Of a DNA stretch of 35,995 nucleotides, positions 16,684 through 26,358 are shown piece by piece (the stretch's first letter is position 1; each line of letters starts with the position of its first letter). This stretch comes from Pseudomonadota bacterium (GTDB taxonomy: Bacteria > Campylobacterota > Campylobacteria > Campylobacterales > Campylobacteraceae), in contig PDPI01000015.1 in assembly GCA_002746565.1 (NCBI GenBank), positions 1 through 35,995 of the forward strand. Reading direction: 5' to 3'. The notes beneath the pieces are model-generated. The model made no database searches. It saw only the letters and a program-made list of their open reading frames with translations, and was not told where the DNA came from. Position numbers and translations under genes: made by a program.

Positions 16684-16866
16684 GGCACCGACCAAGTTAT
16701 TTATTTTCTGTAATCCGCTTTCCGTTTTCACCTTATCCATTTTTCTGGTACTGACGTAACATAAAAATAAAAGGCATTTTGCAAAAATGCTTACTCTACT
16801 AGTTATCTGTTTTCCGTAGTCCGTAATCCGTTTTCGGCACCGACTAAATCCCTATTTAGTCAGTGC
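16684..16866 (+). repeat. Duplicated intergenic element with heptad repeats and a hairpin
   Basis: The 270-bp gap between murE and the next gene holds two diverged copies of one pattern. Block 1 (16708-16728) reads CTGTAAT CCGCTTT CCGTTTT. Block 2 (16807-16834) reads CTGTTTT CCGTAGT CCGTAAT and CCGTTTT, all in exact 7-base register. GGYACYGAC motifs accompany them at 16684-16692, 16747-16755 and 16836-16844. The last is the arm of a hairpin in which GCAC-C-GACTAAAT (16837-16849) pairs with ATTTAGTC-A-GTGC (16854-16866), with a single mismatch and a CCCT loop. No open reading frame accounts for this. Confidence 0.65.
16771..16792 (-). terminator. Hairpin with T-rich tail on the minus strand
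   Basis: AGGCATTTT pairs with AAAATGCTT (one G-T pair) around the loop GCA, within about 16771-16792. Read on the minus strand the stem is followed by TTTTATTTTTATG, the layout of a Rho-independent terminator. There is no minus-strand gene nearby, so it would only stop antisense transcription. It lies between the two copies of the heptad element and may belong to that element. Confidence 0.35.
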
Positions 16867-16894
16867 TGTCAAATCGCTTTAAGCTAGTTTTGAG

Positions 16895-16900
16895 TAAAAT
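16895..16900 (+). promoter_or_regulatory. Candidate -10 for the DHH phosphoesterase gene
   Basis: TAAAAT at 16895-16900, after a TTTTGAG stretch, lies about 22 bases before the ATG at 16922, which has an AAAAGGAAAAAG ribosome site. It would also serve the M23 peptidase gene downstream. Confidence 0.4.
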
Positions 16901-16921
16901 GTCGTCTTTAAAAGGAAAAAG

Positions 16922-17859
16922 ATGTATAAAAAAGCTTGGCAAGAGATACTTAAAGCAAAATCCATACTTTTAATTTCCCACATAAGACCAGATGGGGATA
17001 CTTTAGGGAGTGTTTTGGCTTTATACCTGGTGCTAAGGGATTTGGGAAAGAGGGTTAGCATCTATAATCCTTCGCCTACTATGCCAAGTAGATTTGATTT
17101 TTTGCCAAATATTAGGAAGATAAAAAATGAAATTCCTAAAGAAAAAATCGATTTAGCCATTGCTTGTGATTGTGGCTCTTGGGATAGAACGGGGTTTGGG
17201 GAAAAAGATTTTACCCTTATAAATTTAGATCATCATTCCAGCAATGATAATTTTGGCGATATAAATATCGTTAAACCAGATATGCCAAGTGCCACCATGG
17301 TTGTTTACGATTTATTACGCAAAAATGATATAATCCTATCCAAAGAAGTAGCCCTTTGTTTGTATGTGGGATTTGTGGAAGATACAGGGTTTTTACCTAT
17401 GGAAACTTAGACGATAAAGCACTTGAAATGATCTTGCATCTAGTAAGATGTGGTGTGGATTTGGAACAAGTTGGTTTAGATCTACGCCAGAGGGTTCCTT
17501 TATCCTTGTTTAGGCTTCGCCAACATGTTTATGATAGCTTTTATTTGCTTGAAAATGCGAGTATTGCTGTGGTTGTTATCTCCCAACAGGATTTAAGAAG
17601 GGTTGGTTGTGAGATAGATGATACGAAAAATCTCATAAATCTTATAATGGGGTTAGCCACGGCAAAAATGGCTATCATGATAGTTCAAAAAGAATGTGGT
17701 AGCTGGAAGGTATCTTTAAGGGGAAAAGCAAATGTGGATGTTAGCAAGATAGCAAAAAGCCTTGGCGGAGGTGGTCATAAAAGGGCTGCGGGTTTTGATA
17801 TAAAAGAATTTGATAGTGAACAAATAATAGAAAAAATAATAAAAGAATATAGGAAATAA
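16922..17859 (+). pseudogene. DHH-family phosphoesterase (NrnA-like nanoRNase/pAp phosphatase), frameshifted
   Basis: DHH/DHHA1 proteins of the NrnA type degrade very short RNAs and dephosphorylate pAp. The first frame carries SHIRPDGDTLGSVLALYLVL, ACDCGSWDRTGFG and LINLDHHSSNDNFGD, the metal-binding motifs. It then ends at LPMET after 162 residues. The second frame resumes with TYGNLDDKALEMILHLVRC and carries the DHHA1 motif LGGGGHKRAAGF to the stop at 17859. Adding one T to the five-T run at 17390-17394 restores an unbroken frame of 312 residues reading DTGFFTYGN, the normal family length. Either the gene is inactivated or a base was lost in sequencing. There is no other sign of decay. Confidence 0.88.
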
Positions 17860-17860
17860 A

Positions 17861-19234
17861 ATGGCAAGAAGAAATGGAAATTTTGGCAAGATAGTTGTAT
17901 TATTACTACTCATAGGAATTGTTGGTATTTTGGCTTATCTTTATAACTCTACTATGTTTGAGCAAAAAAAGCCCACTTTAAAGGTTGCAGATACCTTGTA
18001 TTGGAATTTTAAAAATCCCATACCCATAGAAATTTTTGATGAAAGTGGTGTAAAGTTTGCAAGGGTAACCCTTAGCGATGGGGATAGTACCATAGTTTTG
18101 GTAAATGAGGTTTTTAAGGATTTGCAAAAAAGGGTTCAAGTCCAAGCAAAATATCCTAGAACTGCCTTTTTCGACAAAAAAGCAAAGCTTACTTTGAGTA
18201 TAGATGCATCTGATAATAGTATGTGGAATTTTTTTATGGGAAATGAGATCAGGAAAAATATCCCCATAAAGATAGATGTTAAAAAGCCTGGATTAAATAT
18301 CATAAGCCATTCTTATTCCATAGTAAAGGGTGGAGTTGGAAGTGTTATCTTTGGTGCAGATGATGAAAATTTAGATAAATTATATATCAAAACAAGTTCA
18401 AATAATATCTTCAAGCCAACACCATTTTACAAAGATGGTCATTATATATCCTTGGTTGCTTGGGGTCACCATGAGAAAGACTTTACTGCCCACATCATAG
18501 CGGTTGATAAGGCGGGAAATGAAACTAGGGATAAGATAAGGTTTTATCTTTTAAATAAGCGATATAAAACTTCAACCATAACCATAAAAGATCAATTCAT
18601 AAATGGTAAGATAAATGAATTAGCCCAAGAGTACGAACCAAATAATGCCTCAAATATGAACAATTTGGAAAAATTTCGCTTTGTAAATGAAACTTTAAGA
18701 AAAGATAATGAGCTAATTATCCACAATAAAAGTAAAAAAGTGCCAAATCTTTTACTAGATAATTTTTATTTAAAGTCTTTTTATCCTTTGAAAAATAGTG
18801 CAGCTGTTGCTAGTTTTGGAGATCATAGATATTATAAATATAAGGGTCAAAATGTGAGTGAATCTTTTCATTTGGGATTGGATTTAGCTAGTACAAAACA
18901 AGCAGATATAAAATCAAGCAATGACGGGATTGTGGTGTTTGCAAATGAAAATGGAATTTATGGTAAAAATATCATAATCTCCCATGGTTTAGGCATTTAT
19001 AGTCTATATGGTCATTGTTCAAGTTTTGCAGTAAGTGTGGGTGATGAAGTAAAAAAAGGCGACATCATAGCCAAGAGCGGTTTGACCGGATTAGCCCTAG
19101 GAGACCATCTTCATTTTGGTATTTTAGTTCAAGGAATAGAGGTTAGACCAGAGGAATGGATGGATAAGAAATGGTTTTTTAACAATATCACTTCCGTCAT
19201 AGAAGATGCCAAAAAATTAATAAATCGTAAATAA
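17861..19234 (+). CDS. Membrane-anchored M23-family peptidoglycan peptidase
   Basis: LytM-type zinc peptidases of this group cut peptidoglycan cross-links and shape the cell in Campylobacter and Helicobacter. The 457-residue protein has one N-terminal transmembrane anchor (about residues 10-28), a long periplasmic region, and a C-terminal M23 domain. The latter has the zinc ligands His337 and Asp341 (HLGLD), the ISHGLGIYSLYGHCSS strand and HLHF (His416, His418). All catalytic residues are there. It starts one base after the DHH gene and lies upstream of lpxC, as in C. jejuni. The bond cleaved cannot be told from the sequence. Confidence 0.92.
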   Translation: MARRNGNFGKIVVLLLLIGIVGILAYLYNSTMFEQKKPTLKVADTLYWNFKNPIPIEIFDESGVKFARVTLSDGDSTIVLVNEVFKDLQKRVQVQAKYPRTAFFDKKAKLTLSIDASDNSMWNFFMGNEIRKNIPIKIDVKKPGLNIISHSYSIVKGGVGSVIFGADDENLDKLYIKTSSNNIFKPTPFYKDGHYISLVAWGHHEKDFTAHIIAVDKAGNETRDKIRFYLLNKRYKTSTITIKDQFINGKINELAQEYEPNNASNMNNLEKFRFVNETLRKDNELIIHNKSKKVPNLLLDNFYLKSFYPLKNSAAVASFGDHRYYKYKGQNVSESFHLGLDLASTKQADIKSSNDGIVVFANENGIYGKNIIISHGLGIYSLYGHCSSFAVSVGDEVKKGDIIAKSGLTGLALGDHLHFGILVQGIEVRPEEWMDKKWFFNNITSVIEDAKKLINRK

Positions 19235-19261
19235 AGATGCCCTATGTTTAACAAATTTGGC

Positions 19262-19267
19262 TATAAT
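19262..19267 (+). promoter_or_regulatory. Candidate lpxC promoter
   Basis: TATAAT at 19262-19267 in the context TTTGGCTATAATGCTT is a strong extended -10 in the 84-bp gap before lpxC. Transcription would start near 19274, leaving a leader of about 45 nt. Confidence 0.55.
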
Positions 19268-19318
19268 GCTTACAATTGTCAGAAAAATGCTCAAAAAGAG
19301 TCTCAGAGGATATTATAA

Positions 19319-20203
19319 TTGAAGCAAAGAACTATAAAAAAAGTTGTTGAGGGCGTTGGTATAGGTTTGCACAAGGGTGAGCCTATAAAAATCCGACTAG
19401 AACCTTTAGGGGGAGATGAGGGCATTGTTTTTTATAGAAGCGATGTTGGCGTTAGTATAAAGGCAAAGCCAGAAAATGTGGTTGATACCAAAATGGCGAC
19501 CGTTATTGGCAAGGATAAATTTAGTATTTCGACCATAGAGCATTTTTTATCGGCTGTTTATTCTTATGGCATAGATAATCTAAGGGTTGTTTTAGATGGC
19601 GCCGAAGTTCCTGTGATGGATGGAAGTGCTAGTGTTTTTTGTATGCTCCTTGATGAAGCTGGCATAGAAGAGATAGAAAAATCAAAACAAGTTATGGTTG
19701 TAAAAAAGGTAATAGAAGTTAGGGAGGGGGAAAAATTTGTCCGCATAAGCCCATCTTCAAATCCCACATTTAGATTTGTTGTAAATTTTGACCATGTTGC
19801 CATAGGTAGGCAAGAATATAGCTTTCCATTTAGTAAAAAAGGTTTCATAGATGATATCTCAAGGGCGAGAACCTTTGGTTTTTTAAGGGATGTTCAGTAT
19901 CTAAGAAGCAAGGGTTTGGCCCTTGGAGGCTCACTGGATAATGCTATAGTTTTAGATGAAAAAAAGATATTAAATCCAGAGGGTTTAAGATATGAAGATG
20001 AATTTGTAAGGCATAAGATTTTAGATGCACTTGGGGATTTATCTTTGCTTGGAATGCCTGTTGTTGGGGATTATGAATCCTATGCGGGAAGTCACAATCT
20101 AAACCATCTCTTAACTAAAGAGATATTAAAATCATCCACAAACTATGAAATAAAACACATAGAATCTGATTATTTGAAATTCTACGAAAAGGCTTTGGCA
20201 TAA
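19319..20203 (+). CDS. lpxC: UDP-3-O-acyl-N-acetylglucosamine deacetylase
   Basis: LpxC catalyses the first committed, zinc-dependent step of lipid A synthesis in the cytoplasm. The 294-residue protein has zinc ligands His75 (STIEHFLSA), His232 and Asp236 ([10 protein letters not shown]), catalytic His259 (GSHNLNHLL) and the [11 protein letters not shown] loop. The start is TTG at 19319, with GAGGA upstream; no in-frame ATG would keep the RTIKK first strand. Its TAA stop overlaps the proposed tsaB start by two bases. Confidence 0.97.
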   Translation: MKQRTIKKVVEGVGIGLHKGEPIKIRLEPLGGDEGIVFYRSDVGVSIKAKPENVVDTKMATVIGKDKFSISTIEHFLSAVYSYGIDNLRVVLDGAEVPVMDGSASVFCMLLDEAGIEEIEKSKQVMVVKKVIEVREGEKFVRISPSSNPTFRFVVNFDHVAIGRQEYSFPFSKKGFIDDISRARTFGFLRDVQYLRSKGLALGGSLDNAIVLDEKKILNPEGLRYEDEFVRHKILDALGDLSLLGMPVVGDYESYAGSHNLNHLLTKEILKSSTNYEIKHIESDYLKFYEKALA

Positions 20204-20658
20204 AGAAAAAGGTAGAAATTTTTGTTTTAAGCTCCTTGCCCCCCTTACAAGTTGGGGTTTATGAAAATGGTAGTTTGATTGATCTTAAAACAAGCGAAGA
20301 TAAAACAAGTGAGGCACTTCCAAAAATAATGGATGAATTGCTTGATGAATTTGATTGTGAGGGTTTGTATTTTGTTAGGGGTCCTGGGAGTTTTATGGCC
20401 ATAAAGGTTAGTTATATCTTCCTTAAAACCCTTTGCATTGGGCTTGATATACCACTTTTAGCTTGCGATGGATTTGAGGTAAATGTTAATTCACCCATCC
20501 CAGCCTTTGGAAAGATGTATTTTGTAAAAAGTAAAGATGGCATTGAAACTATGAAAATCGAAAATGCAAATATATCAAATGCAGTTTTACCGAATAGGCT
20601 TGATAGTGTAAATTTTACTAAAGATACAGAACCTTTGTATGTATTGCCAGCGATTTAG
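20200..20658 (+). CDS. tsaB: tRNA threonylcarbamoyladenosine synthesis protein TsaB, with a probable ATA start
   Basis: TsaB partners TsaD in making t6A on ANN-decoding tRNAs. The product has the short form typical of epsilonproteobacteria: [20 protein letters not shown] as first strands, [20 protein letters not shown] as the family GPGSF motif, and a PLYVLPAI end. The first strand must be included, but the only ATG/GTG/TTG in frame that opens this gene is TTG at 20236, which removes it. The reading frame is open back to a stop at 20167-20169. ATA at 20200, immediately before AAGAAAAAGG, aligns with the usual Met-Lys start. In relatives such an overlap would be ATGA. Here G to A keeps a stop for lpxC (TGA to TAA) but changes ATG to ATA. 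Confidence 0.75.
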   Translation: MKKKVEIFVLSSLPPLQVGVYENGSLIDLKTSEDKTSEALPKIMDELLDEFDCEGLYFVRGPGSFMAIKVSYIFLKTLCIGLDIPLLACDGFEVNVNSPIPAFGKMYFVKSKDGIETMKIENANISNAVLPNRLDSVNFTKDTEPLYVLPAI

Positions 20659-20666
20659 GAGAAAGA

Positions 20667-21551
20667 TTGAAGATAAAAGTACCAGCAACTAGTGCGAACC
20701 TCTCTGCGGGATTTGATTGTTTAGGATTGGCTATAAAATTATATAATGAAGTTATCGTAAAGCCTAGTTCTTTGCAGATCGTATCCATAAAGGGCGAGGG
20801 TGAAGATAGGCCCCACATGAAAAGGAAAAATCCCTTTGTTTCAATATTTCATGAAACTATTTTAGAATTAACTGGAAGAAGTGATAACTATAGATTTGAA
20901 TTTATCAACAAAATACCATTTTCCAGAGGCTTAGGAAGTTCATCTGCTGTTATAGTAGGTGCTATTGCTAGTGCATATAAAATGGCTGGATTAAAGGTTG
21001 ATAAGCAAGCGGTGTTAAATAGAGCCTTACTATACGAAAATCATCCAGACAATATAGCCCCAGCTGTTTATGGGGGATTTACCGCATCTATAGTCCATGG
21101 CAAAAGGGTTGTAGTACAAAAAAAAGCTTTGCCAGAGGATTTGTGCAGTGTGGTTGTGATCCCAAATGAGCCCATGTCAACGGCAAAGTCCCGAACCCTT
21201 TTACCAAAGCAGTATAAGATGTGCGATATTGTATGGAATATATCCCACAGCTCATTTTTAAGTGCTGCTTTTATGAGAGAGGATTGGGATTTGTTAAAAT
21301 TAGCAGCCCAAGATGCCTTGCATGAGGAAAAAAGGATGGGACAAATGCCCATTTTATTTGATGTTAGGCGAGTTTCTTATGAAAATGGTTCTTTGATGAG
21401 CACTTTATCGGGAAGCGGTTCAACTTTTTTTAATCTTTCCTATAAAAAGGATGCTAAAAGGCTAGAAAATGCCTTAAAAGAGAGCTTTAAAGATTTTAGA
21501 GTTGAGGTTTTTGATGTGGATAATGATGGTTTTTTAATCCAAGACATTTAA
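20667..21551 (+). CDS. thrB: Homoserine kinase
   Basis: ThrB phosphorylates homoserine on the way to threonine. The 294-residue GHMP kinase starts MKIKVPATSANLSAGFDCLG, has the ATP-binding motif PFSRGLGSSSAVIVGAIA and the C-terminal LSGSGSTFFNL motif. The start is TTG at 20667 with a good AGGAGAAAGA site. It sits between tsaB and ylxR in the cluster running from the M23 peptidase to rimP. Confidence 0.96.
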   Translation: MKIKVPATSANLSAGFDCLGLAIKLYNEVIVKPSSLQIVSIKGEGEDRPHMKRKNPFVSIFHETILELTGRSDNYRFEFINKIPFSRGLGSSSAVIVGAIASAYKMAGLKVDKQAVLNRALLYENHPDNIAPAVYGGFTASIVHGKRVVVQKKALPEDLCSVVVIPNEPMSTAKSRTLLPKQYKMCDIVWNISHSSFLSAAFMREDWDLLKLAAQDALHEEKRMGQMPILFDVRRVSYENGSLMSTLSGSGSTFFNLSYKKDAKRLENALKESFKDFRVEVFDVDNDGFLIQDI

Positions 21552-21573
21552 AAAAAAGTGAAAATCTGATATA

Positions 21574-21837
21574 ATGGCGAAAGAATTTGATTATCCTATA
21601 AGGATGTGTATAATCTGCAAGATTCGTTTTAAGCAATCTAATCTTTTTAGATACCAACTGCAAGGAAGAGAGATCACTTCTTATGGGGGTATTGGGAGAA
21701 GTTTTTATATCTGCGAAAAGTGTTTAGATGCGGATGGAAAAAAATTGCAAAATGTGTTGTGCGGTAAATACAAGATCGATGCAAGCTTAAATGTTTGCGG
21801 TAAAAAACTAAAGGAGATAGCTACTGATGGTAGATAA
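21574..21837 (+). CDS. YlxR-family (DUF448) nucleic-acid-binding protein
   Basis: YlxR proteins are small RNA-binding or nucleoid-binding proteins coded next to infB in many bacteria. The 87-residue product has the [20 protein letters not shown] motif, [12 protein letters not shown] and a basic end. The CIIC and CEKC pairs could bind zinc. No clear ribosome site precedes the ATG at 21574, but the sequence upstream has a stop in frame. It overlaps infB by eleven bases, which points to coupled translation. Confidence 0.87.
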   Translation: MAKEFDYPIRMCIICKIRFKQSNLFRYQLQGREITSYGGIGRSFYICEKCLDADGKKLQNVLCGKYKIDASLNVCGKKLKEIATDGR

Positions 21838-24580
21838 GGTTAGGGTTAGTGATATTGCCAAGGAACTTGGTATAAAATCAAAAGAAGTGGTAGAAAAAGC
21901 AAATGAAATAGGCATAAGCGTAAAGGCAGCAAATAGTTCGGTTTCCCAAGAAGATGCCGAGGGGTTGATCAATTTTGTTTTAACAGGTGTAGCTCCGGTG
22001 AAAAAACAAGAACCCAAAAAAGTTCAGCCAAAGGTTGAGAAAAAAGCTAAAACCACTTCTAAAACAAAAAAAGTTGAGAAAAAAGCACCAAAACAAGAAC
22101 CCAAAAAAGCAAGTAAAGAAGAAAAAAAGCCAGCTGAAAAAAAAGTTGCAAAAGAAACAAAAGCTACTCCCAAAGTAAAAGAAGCCTCTCTAGCACAAGA
22201 AAAGAAAGTTTCCAAAAAACAAGAGGATATTGAGGTAGAAAAAGCACCAAAACAAGAACCAAAACAAGAGCCAAAAAAAGAAGTAAAGAAAGAGGGCGCT
22301 TTTAGAGGATTGAGAACCCCTGGAAAAGAAACTCTAGCCCAAGCTAGCGTAAAAAATCGCAGAGGCTTAGTTATAGTTAAAAAAAGAAAGCCAGTAGTTT
22401 CAAAAACCAGTAGTAATTTTGATAGCACAGATGCAAAACTTAGTGCTAAGACCATAAAAAAAGCTATTCCTTCTTCCCTTGAAGCGATGTTTTCGGGTGG
22501 AGATACAGAGGTAAAGAAAAAGAAAAAGGCAAAAAAAGCTGCATCTGGAAAGAAGATGGTAGCCCAAAGACTAGATCTAATGGGTGGAAATTTTAGCGAT
22601 GATATTTATGATGGGGAAGATGATATGGTTGTATTGCCTGATCTTACCCTAAAGCCAGAAGCACAAGCTCCAAAACCTGCCCTAAAGAAAAAACAAAATA
22701 ATCAACCCCAATATAGACATACAAACAAAGGAAATATGTTTCAAAATCAAGGCGGAATTGGAAGAAGAAGTAGAAAAAGACGCAGAAAAACCATCGATAA
22801 AGATAGCTTGGAAGTTGTAAAATCTATCCAAATACCTGAAGAAATAAGGGTTTATGAATTTGCTGAAAAACTTGGTCGTCAATCAAGTGAGGTTATCTCA
22901 AAACTTTTTATGTTAGGAGTTATGACAACCAAAAATGACTTTTTAGATAAGGATTCCATTGAGATTTTGGCTGAAGAGTTTGATGTTGAAGTAACAACTA
23001 TCAATGTTCAAGAAGAATTTGACTATGTAAAAGCCTACGAAGATGAGGTGGAAGATAGTTCAAAACTAAAAACCAGAGCTCCTGTGGTAACCATCATGGG
23101 ACACGTTGATCATGGTAAAACTTCACTTTTGGATTACATAAGAAGTTCCCGGGTTGCAGATGGGGAATCTGGTGGCATTACCCAGCATGTGGGCGCTTAT
23201 ATGGTTGAAAAAAATGATAGACATATAACTTTTATTGACACCCCAGGTCACGAAGCATTTACACAAATGAGGGCTAGAGGTGCTGAAGTTACGGATATAG
23301 TTATAGTTGTTGTGGCTGCAGATGATGGGGTTAAGCCCCAAACTAGAGAGGCTATTGACCATGCAAAGGCTGCTGGTGTTCCTATGATAATAGCTGTAAA
23401 CAAAATAGACAAACCTGCTGCAAATCCAGATATGGTTAAAACCCAACTTTCAGAAATTGAAATCTTACCAACCGATTGGGGCGGAGAGCATGAATTTGTT
23501 CATGTGAGTGCAAAAAGTGGCGAAGGCATTGAGGATTTGCTTGAGATTATTTTACTTCAAGCCGATGTTTTGGAACTTCAAGCCGATCCAAGTAGAGACG
23601 CAAAAGCAACCATCATAGAAAGCTCCCTTGAAAAAGGAAGAGGTTCAGTGGCAACTGTGGTTGTGGAAAATGGAACCTTGAGGGTTGGAGATACCATCGT
23701 TGCTGGTGTGGCTTATGGAAAGGTTAGAGCCTTGCTTGATGATAAGGGAAATAACTTAAAATCCATAAAACCAGGCGAGCCTGGAGTTATAGTAGGACTT
23801 AGCGAGGTTCCAGATGCTGGTGAAACCGTGGTAAAGGTTGGGAGCGATAAGGAAGCTAAAGAATATGCTAAAAAAAGATACGAATACAACCGCCAAAAAG
23901 AACTTTCCCGCTCAACAAAGGTAACTTTGGATGAACTTAGCGAAAGGATAGCCGAGGGCGAGATAAAATCCTTGCCTGTTATCATAAAAGCCGATGTGGG
24001 TGGAAGTTTAGAAGCCATTAAGGCTAGTTTAGAAAAACTTAAAAATGAAGAAACAAAGGTAAATGTGATTAGCTCAGGGGTTGGGGGCATTAGTGAGAGT
24101 GATATTACGCTAGCGAGTGCTAGTGAAAATTGCGTGATACTTGGTTTTCACGTAAGACCAACAGGAAGCGTGAAAGAAAAGGCAAAAAGCCTTGGTATAG
24201 AGATAAAAACTTACAATATCATTTATGATCTAATTGATGATGTTAAAGGATTGTTAAGTGGCATGATGAGCCCTATTATAAGAGAAGAGAGTATAGGGCA
24301 AGCCGAAGTTAGGGAAGTTTTTGTGGTTCCAAAGATAGGAGCAATTGCAGGATGTATGGTAAGTGATGGAAGTATAAATAGGGGTGCTAAAGTTAGACTT
24401 ATCCGCGATGGAGTTATCGTTTATGAAAGCTCGATCTCATCTTTGAAAAGATTTAAAGATGACGTGAAAGAGGTGGCTAAGGGTTATGAATGTGGTATTG
24501 GCATTGAAAATTTTGATGATATAAAGGTTGGAGATTATATAGAAAGCTACAAAGAAGTTGAGGAACAAGTTAGCTTATGA
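21827..24580 (+). CDS. infB: Translation initiation factor IF-2
   Basis: IF-2 is the GTPase that places initiator tRNA on the ribosome. The 917-residue protein has an N-terminal IF2N domain (residues 1-52). A Lys/Glu/Pro/Gln-rich linker at about 55-170 contains repeats of KAPKQEPKK. After a second IF2N domain comes the GTPase with GHVDHGKT (425-432), [12 protein letters not shown] and SAKSGEG, followed by domains II-IV. The linker is built from near-identical nucleotide repeats. The start overlaps ylxR, and the stop overlaps the rbfA ATG. Confidence 0.97.
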   Translation: MVDKVRVSDIAKELGIKSKEVVEKANEIGISVKAANSSVSQEDAEGLINFVLTGVAPVKKQEPKKVQPKVEKKAKTTSKTKKVEKKAPKQEPKKASKEEKKPAEKKVAKETKATPKVKEASLAQEKKVSKKQEDIEVEKAPKQEPKQEPKKEVKKEGAFRGLRTPGKETLAQASVKNRRGLVIVKKRKPVVSKTSSNFDSTDAKLSAKTIKKAIPSSLEAMFSGGDTEVKKKKKAKKAASGKKMVAQRLDLMGGNFSDDIYDGEDDMVVLPDLTLKPEAQAPKPALKKKQNNQPQYRHTNKGNMFQNQGGIGRRSRKRRRKTIDKDSLEVVKSIQIPEEIRVYEFAEKLGRQSSEVISKLFMLGVMTTKNDFLDKDSIEILAEEFDVEVTTINVQEEFDYVKAYEDEVEDSSKLKTRAPVVTIMGHVDHGKTSLLDYIRSSRVADGESGGITQHVGAYMVEKNDRHITFIDTPGHEAFTQMRARGAEVTDIVIVVVAADDGVKPQTREAIDHAKAAGVPMIIAVNKIDKPAANPDMVKTQLSEIEILPTDWGGEHEFVHVSAKSGEGIEDLLEIILLQADVLELQADPSRDAKATIIESSLEKGRGSVATVVVENGTLRVGDTIVAGVAYGKVRALLDDKGNNLKSIKPGEPGVIVGLSEVPDAGETVVKVGSDKEAKEYAKKRYEYNRQKELSRSTKVTLDELSERIAEGEIKSLPVIIKADVGGSLEAIKASLEKLKNEETKVNVISSGVGGISESDITLASASENCVILGFHVRPTGSVKEKAKSLGIEIKTYNIIYDLIDDVKGLLSGMMSPIIREESIGQAEVREVFVVPKIGAIAGCMVSDGSINRGAKVRLIRDGVIVYESSISSLKRFKDDVKEVAKGYECGIGIENFDDIKVGDYIESYKEVEEQVSL

Positions 24581-24939
24581 ATGACGCACAAATAAAACGC
24601 CAAAGGACAGCTAGCATCTTAAAAGAATTGATTCCCGAGATACTCTCAAATTTAAATGATGATGAATTAGCCGGGCTTTGCGTAACCGATGTGGTTTGCT
24701 CACGTGGCAGATATGATGCTGATGTCTATCTTGATAAGATGATTTTTGATGAGGATGAGCAAAGGCAGATTTTGCAAAAATTAAAAAAAGTTTCTTCTTT
24801 TTTGCAAAATCAATGCGCATCTAGCGAGGGTTGGTATAGGTCGCCTAAATTTCATTTTAAATTTGACGAGCAACTAGAAAAGCAAAACCGCATTGAGGAT
24901 TTGTTTAGGCGGGTTGAGAGTGAACTAAAAAAGGCATAA
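24577..24939 (+). CDS. rbfA: Ribosome-binding factor A
   Basis: RbfA is a KH-type protein needed for late 16S rRNA maturation. The 120-residue product has [20 protein letters not shown] at the start and [17 protein letters not shown] in the central strands, as in other epsilonproteobacterial RbfA proteins. It overlaps the infB stop by four bases (ATGA) and is followed by rimP after one base, the common infB-rbfA-rimP order. Confidence 0.93.
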   Translation: MNDAQIKRQRTASILKELIPEILSNLNDDELAGLCVTDVVCSRGRYDADVYLDKMIFDEDEQRQILQKLKKVSSFLQNQCASSEGWYRSPKFHFKFDEQLEKQNRIEDLFRRVESELKKA

Positions 24940-24940
24940 C

Positions 24941-25366
24941 ATGGATGAAAATACCCTAAAAGAGCTCATAAAAAACGAGGGGGCAAATTTTTACGATACT
25001 GAGCTTGTAAAAGAAAATGACCATCAAATTTATAGGATTTTTATAACCAGTAAGGATGGCGTAAGTCTAGATCTATGCGCTAAAATTTCAAATATCATCT
25101 CTCCCTTACTTGATCTAAATCCTCCAACAAAGGGTCAGTATTTTTTGGAAGTTAGTTCACCTGGGCTTGAAAGAAAGCTTAAAAAACCAAATCATTTTAT
25201 AAATTCCCTTGGCGAGTTAGCGAGGATAGATTTAGTAAGTACAGAAAAAATTGAAGGTAAGATAATAAGTGCCGATGAAAATCAAGTGAGTATTCAAGAG
25301 GATGATGAGATTTTAAGTATAAATTACGATGATATTCATAGGGCAAAAACCTTTGTTAAATGGTAA
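24941..25366 (+). CDS. rimP: Ribosome maturation factor RimP
   Basis: RimP assists 30S assembly, acting near S12 and S19. The 141-residue product contains FYDTELVKENDHQIYRIFIT, LDLCAKISNIISPLLDL and the hallmark YFLEVSSPGLERKLKKPNHF motif. The length is normal. It follows rbfA by one base and overlaps ribD by seven bases. Confidence 0.95.
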   Translation: MDENTLKELIKNEGANFYDTELVKENDHQIYRIFITSKDGVSLDLCAKISNIISPLLDLNPPTKGQYFLEVSSPGLERKLKKPNHFINSLGELARIDLVSTEKIEGKIISADENQVSIQEDDEILSINYDDIHRAKTFVKW

Positions 25367-26358
25367 TAAATGACGATTTTTATCTAAATCTAGCCATAGA
25401 TGAAGCTTGGAAGTATCAAGGATTAACTTATCCAAACCCCGCTGTTGGTTGTGCTATCGTTGATAAAAATGGACAACTCTTAGCACTTAAAGCCCACAAA
25501 AAAGCAGGTTGCTATCATGCTGAACTTGGTGCTGTAAAAAAGGCCCTTGAGAGATTAGATCCAAAGCTTGCATTTCCACAAAATCCAAAAGATTTGCATG
25601 AGTTTATTTTGCGCCATCATGGCAATTTGCTAAAAGATTCCACCATTTATGTAACTTTGGAGCCTTGTGCTCACGAGGGGAAAACACCATCATGTGCGAT
25701 TTTATTAAAGCATCTAAATATAAAAAAAGTTGTTATTGGGTGTGAGGATAAAAATAAAATAGCAAGTGGCGGGGCGGAGATTTTAAAAAATGCAAATATA
25801 GAAGTTAGTTGGAGTGGTTTAAAAAAAGAATGCAAAGAATTGCTTGAACCTTTTTGGGCTTGGCAAAGGGGAAATTTTAGTTTTTTTAAACTTGCCATGA
25901 GCTCAAATGGAGTGATTAAGGGTGGGATCATCACTTGTAAAAGTTCACGCCTTTTGGCCCATAAGCTAAGAGATAAATGCGATAGCTTGGTAATAGGGGG
26001 CAATACCATTAGAATCGATAAACCAACTTTGGATGCGAGATTTTGCGATGGTAGGGCACCTGATATTTTGATTTATTCGCGAAAAAAGGATTTTGATAAA
26101 AATATTCCATTATTTGATGTTTTAGATCGCAAAGTTTTCATAGAAGACAATTTTGATAGGCTAAAAAATTATAAATTTACCATGTTTGAAGGAGGCGAGG
26201 GAATGATAAATGCCCTCCCAAAAGAGGTAAAATGGTTTTTGATTTTCCATGCGCCTTATTTTAAAAATAGCGAAAATATAAGGGCAAATCTACCTTTAAA
26301 ACTTCTTTGGCAAGGAAAAGTGGGGAAGGATACTTATGGATGGTATAAAAGAGCGTAG
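25360..26358 (+). CDS. ribD: Bifunctional riboflavin synthesis deaminase/reductase
   Basis: RibD deaminates and then reduces the pyrimidine intermediate in riboflavin synthesis. The 332-residue protein has the deaminase motif CYHAELGAV (His53, Glu55) and PCAHEGKTPSC (Cys103, Cys112), which bind zinc. The reductase domain starts near FFKLAMSSNGVIKGG and has SLVIGGNTIRIDKPTLDAR. Between the His-Glu and Cys-Cys motifs there is an extra stretch of about 20 residues compared with E. coli, and the reductase domain is short. Both are seen in epsilonproteobacteria. It starts ATG at 25360 inside the end of rimP. Confidence 0.93.
   Translation: MVINDDFYLNLAIDEAWKYQGLTYPNPAVGCAIVDKNGQLLALKAHKKAGCYHAELGAVKKALERLDPKLAFPQNPKDLHEFILRHHGNLLKDSTIYVTLEPCAHEGKTPSCAILLKHLNIKKVVIGCEDKNKIASGGAEILKNANIEVSWSGLKKECKELLEPFWAWQRGNFSFFKLAMSSNGVIKGGIITCKSSRLLAHKLRDKCDSLVIGGNTIRIDKPTLDARFCDGRAPDILIYSRKKDFDKNIPLFDVLDRKVFIEDNFDRLKNYKFTMFEGGEGMINALPKEVKWFLIFHAPYFKNSENIRANLPLKLLWQGKVGKDTYGWYKRA

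Noticed and set aside
16684..16866. The heptad blocks as a CRISPR array.
   Set aside because: Repeats are 7 bp without spacers, and no cas genes are near.
21570..21575. TATAAT at the ylxR start as a promoter.
   Set aside because: It overlaps the ATG itself; it could only serve infB and there is no further support.
22024..22455. A 143-residue open frame on the minus strand opposite infB, and many similar antisense frames in the window.
   Set aside because: They are by-products of repetitive Lys/Glu codons or of real genes on the other strand; no ribosome sites or recognisable domains.
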